From Acidobacteriota bacterium (GTDB taxonomy: Bacteria > Acidobacteriota > Vicinamibacteria > Vicinamibacterales > Vicinamibacteraceae), in assembly GCA_013695405.1 (NCBI GenBank), contig JACDAO010000185.1, positions 1 to 11,793 of the forward strand: 11,793 nucleotides of DNA, in the 5' to 3' direction. Made by a program: the position numbers and the translations under genes. Shown in pieces: positions 10,840 through 11,793 of this stretch. Position 1 is the first letter of the stretch. Every line of letters begins with the position of its first letter. The notes beneath the pieces are model-generated. The model worked only from the letters and a program-made list of their open reading frames with translations. It did not search any database and had not been told where the DNA came from.

Positions 10840-11793
10840 TCAGAGCAGGAAGCCGGCGATCGTCGCGGTGACGAAGTTGGCGAGCGTGCCGGCAATCATC
10901 GCCCGGAAGCCGAGCCGGGCCAGGTCGTGGCGACGAGTCGGCGCGAGCGCCCCGATGCCGCCGATCTGCATGCCAATCGAGCTGAAGTTGGCGAACCCGC
11001 ACAGCGCGAAGGTTGCGATCGTGAATGACCGCGGGTCGAGCGTCGGCTTCAGCGGGCCGAGCTGCGAATAGGCCACGAACTCGTTCAGGACCATCCGGGT
11101 TCCGAGCAGGTTGCCGACCACCGGGGCGTCCTGCCAGGGCACGCCCATGCTCCAGGCGAGCGGCGCCAGCGCCCACCCGAAGATCTGCTGGAGGCTCAGG
11201 CCGGCCAAGCCGAGCACCGCGTTGACCATCGCGATCAGCGCCAGGAACGAGATCAGCATCGCGCCGACGTTCAGCGCCAGGCCGAGCCCTTCAGCGGTGC
11301 CGCGGCCGGCCGCGTCGATGATGTTGACGTCGGTCCGTTCGGTCTCGAGCGCGACCGTGCCCATCGTCTGTGGCACCTCGGTCTCGGGCACGAAGATTTT
11401 GGCCATCATCAGCGTCCCCGGCGCGGTCATGATGACCGCGGTCAGCAAGTGCTGCGCCTCGATGCCGAACAGCACGTAGGCGGCCATGATCCCACCCGAG
11501 ATGTGGGCCATGCCGGAGGTCATCACCGTCATCAGCTCGGAGCTGGTCATGTGCGGCAGGTACGGCCGGATCGTCAACGGCGCCTCGGTCTGGCCCATGA
11601 AGATGCTGGCGGCGACGTTCAACGACTCGGCGCCGCTGGCCTTCATGAACCGGCGCATGCCGATGGCGAACACCCGCACCACCAGCTGCATCACGCCGAG
11701 GTAGTAGAGGATCGCGAACAGCGAGGCGATGAAGATGATCGTTGGCAGGACCTGGAACGCGAACAGCACCGAATAGCGCGCGCCCTCCTCGCC
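10840..11793 (-). CDS. Concentrative nucleoside transporter, CNT/NupC family, N-terminus cut by window edge
   Basis: Inner-membrane symporter that brings nucleosides into the cell with H+ or Na+. The frame runs open to the last base of the window, giving 317 C-terminal residues of a protein usually about 400 long; GTG 11769 is internal and not the real start. Family marks: FAFQVLPTIIFIASLFAILYYLG; QTEAPLTIRPYL, whose Gln-Thr-Glu contacts the nucleobase in solved CNT structures; SGMAHISGGIMAAY; LNEFVAYSQLG, with the conserved Glu that binds ribose; and CGFANFSSIGMQIGG, the Asn/Ser sugar-contact region. The protein ends in a hydrophobic helix (FVTATIAGFLL). All key residues visible here are present. 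The ion coupled and the nucleoside preference cannot be told. It is convergent with ppk2, and no terminator fits the 12-base gap. Confidence 0.94.
   Translation of the reverse strand, partial: GEEGARYSVLFAFQVLPTIIFIASLFAILYYLGVMQLVVRVFAIGMRRFMKASGAESLNVAASIFMGQTEAPLTIRPYLPHMTSSELMTVMTSGMAHISGGIMAAYVLFGIEAQHLLTAVIMTAPGTLMMAKIFVPETEVPQTMGTVALETERTDVNIIDAAGRGTAEGLGLALNVGAMLISFLALIAMVNAVLGLAGLSLQQIFGWALAPLAWSMGVPWQDAPVVGNLLGTRMVLNEFVAYSQLGPLKPTLDPRSFTIATFALCGFANFSSIGMQIGGIGALAPTRRHDLARLGFRAMIAGTLANFVTATIAGFLL

Overview
The window is GC-rich, gene-dense bacterial DNA with Gram-negative traits: a TonB-dependent outer-membrane receptor with an N-terminal carboxypeptidase-regulatory-like domain, and large hybrid histidine kinases. 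The receptor type, the multi-TM plus CHASE kinase and the base composition suggest Acidobacteriota, perhaps Vicinamibacteria. That placement is inferred from protein style; there is no rRNA or marker gene here to confirm it. I see no mobile element, tRNA, rRNA or CRISPR array.

Left part, all on the minus strand: a membrane sensor histidine kinase cut off by the window start (1-2153), argininosuccinate synthase argG (2321-3550), and a TonB-dependent receptor (3634-5877 or 5895). The argG start sits right behind a good -10 box, which suggests a leaderless transcript. GC-rich hairpins without U-tracts lie behind argG and behind the receptor gene.

Middle: a 250-base divergent spacer (5896-6146) rich in palindromes separates the receptor gene from a plus-strand pair. 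The pair is a soluble hybrid kinase (REC-PAS-HisKA-HATPase-REC, 6147-8201) and a PLP-dependent group II amino-acid decarboxylase (8201-9697). They overlap by one base (TGATG), so they are very probably co-transcribed and translationally coupled.

Right part: a class III-like polyphosphate kinase 2 gene on plus (9895-10827), with its own -10 box and a good Shine-Dalgarno sequence. Only 12 bases further on, a CNT-family (NupC-like) nucleoside transporter converges on minus (10840 to the window end, N-terminus missing).

The window is mostly ordinary chromosomal core and signalling content. I do not see a clearly new system. The points most worth checking are the kinase-decarboxylase coupling, the palindrome-rich divergent spacer, and the leaderless argG promoter. 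Many long antisense reading frames exist, but they are shadows of GC-rich genes.
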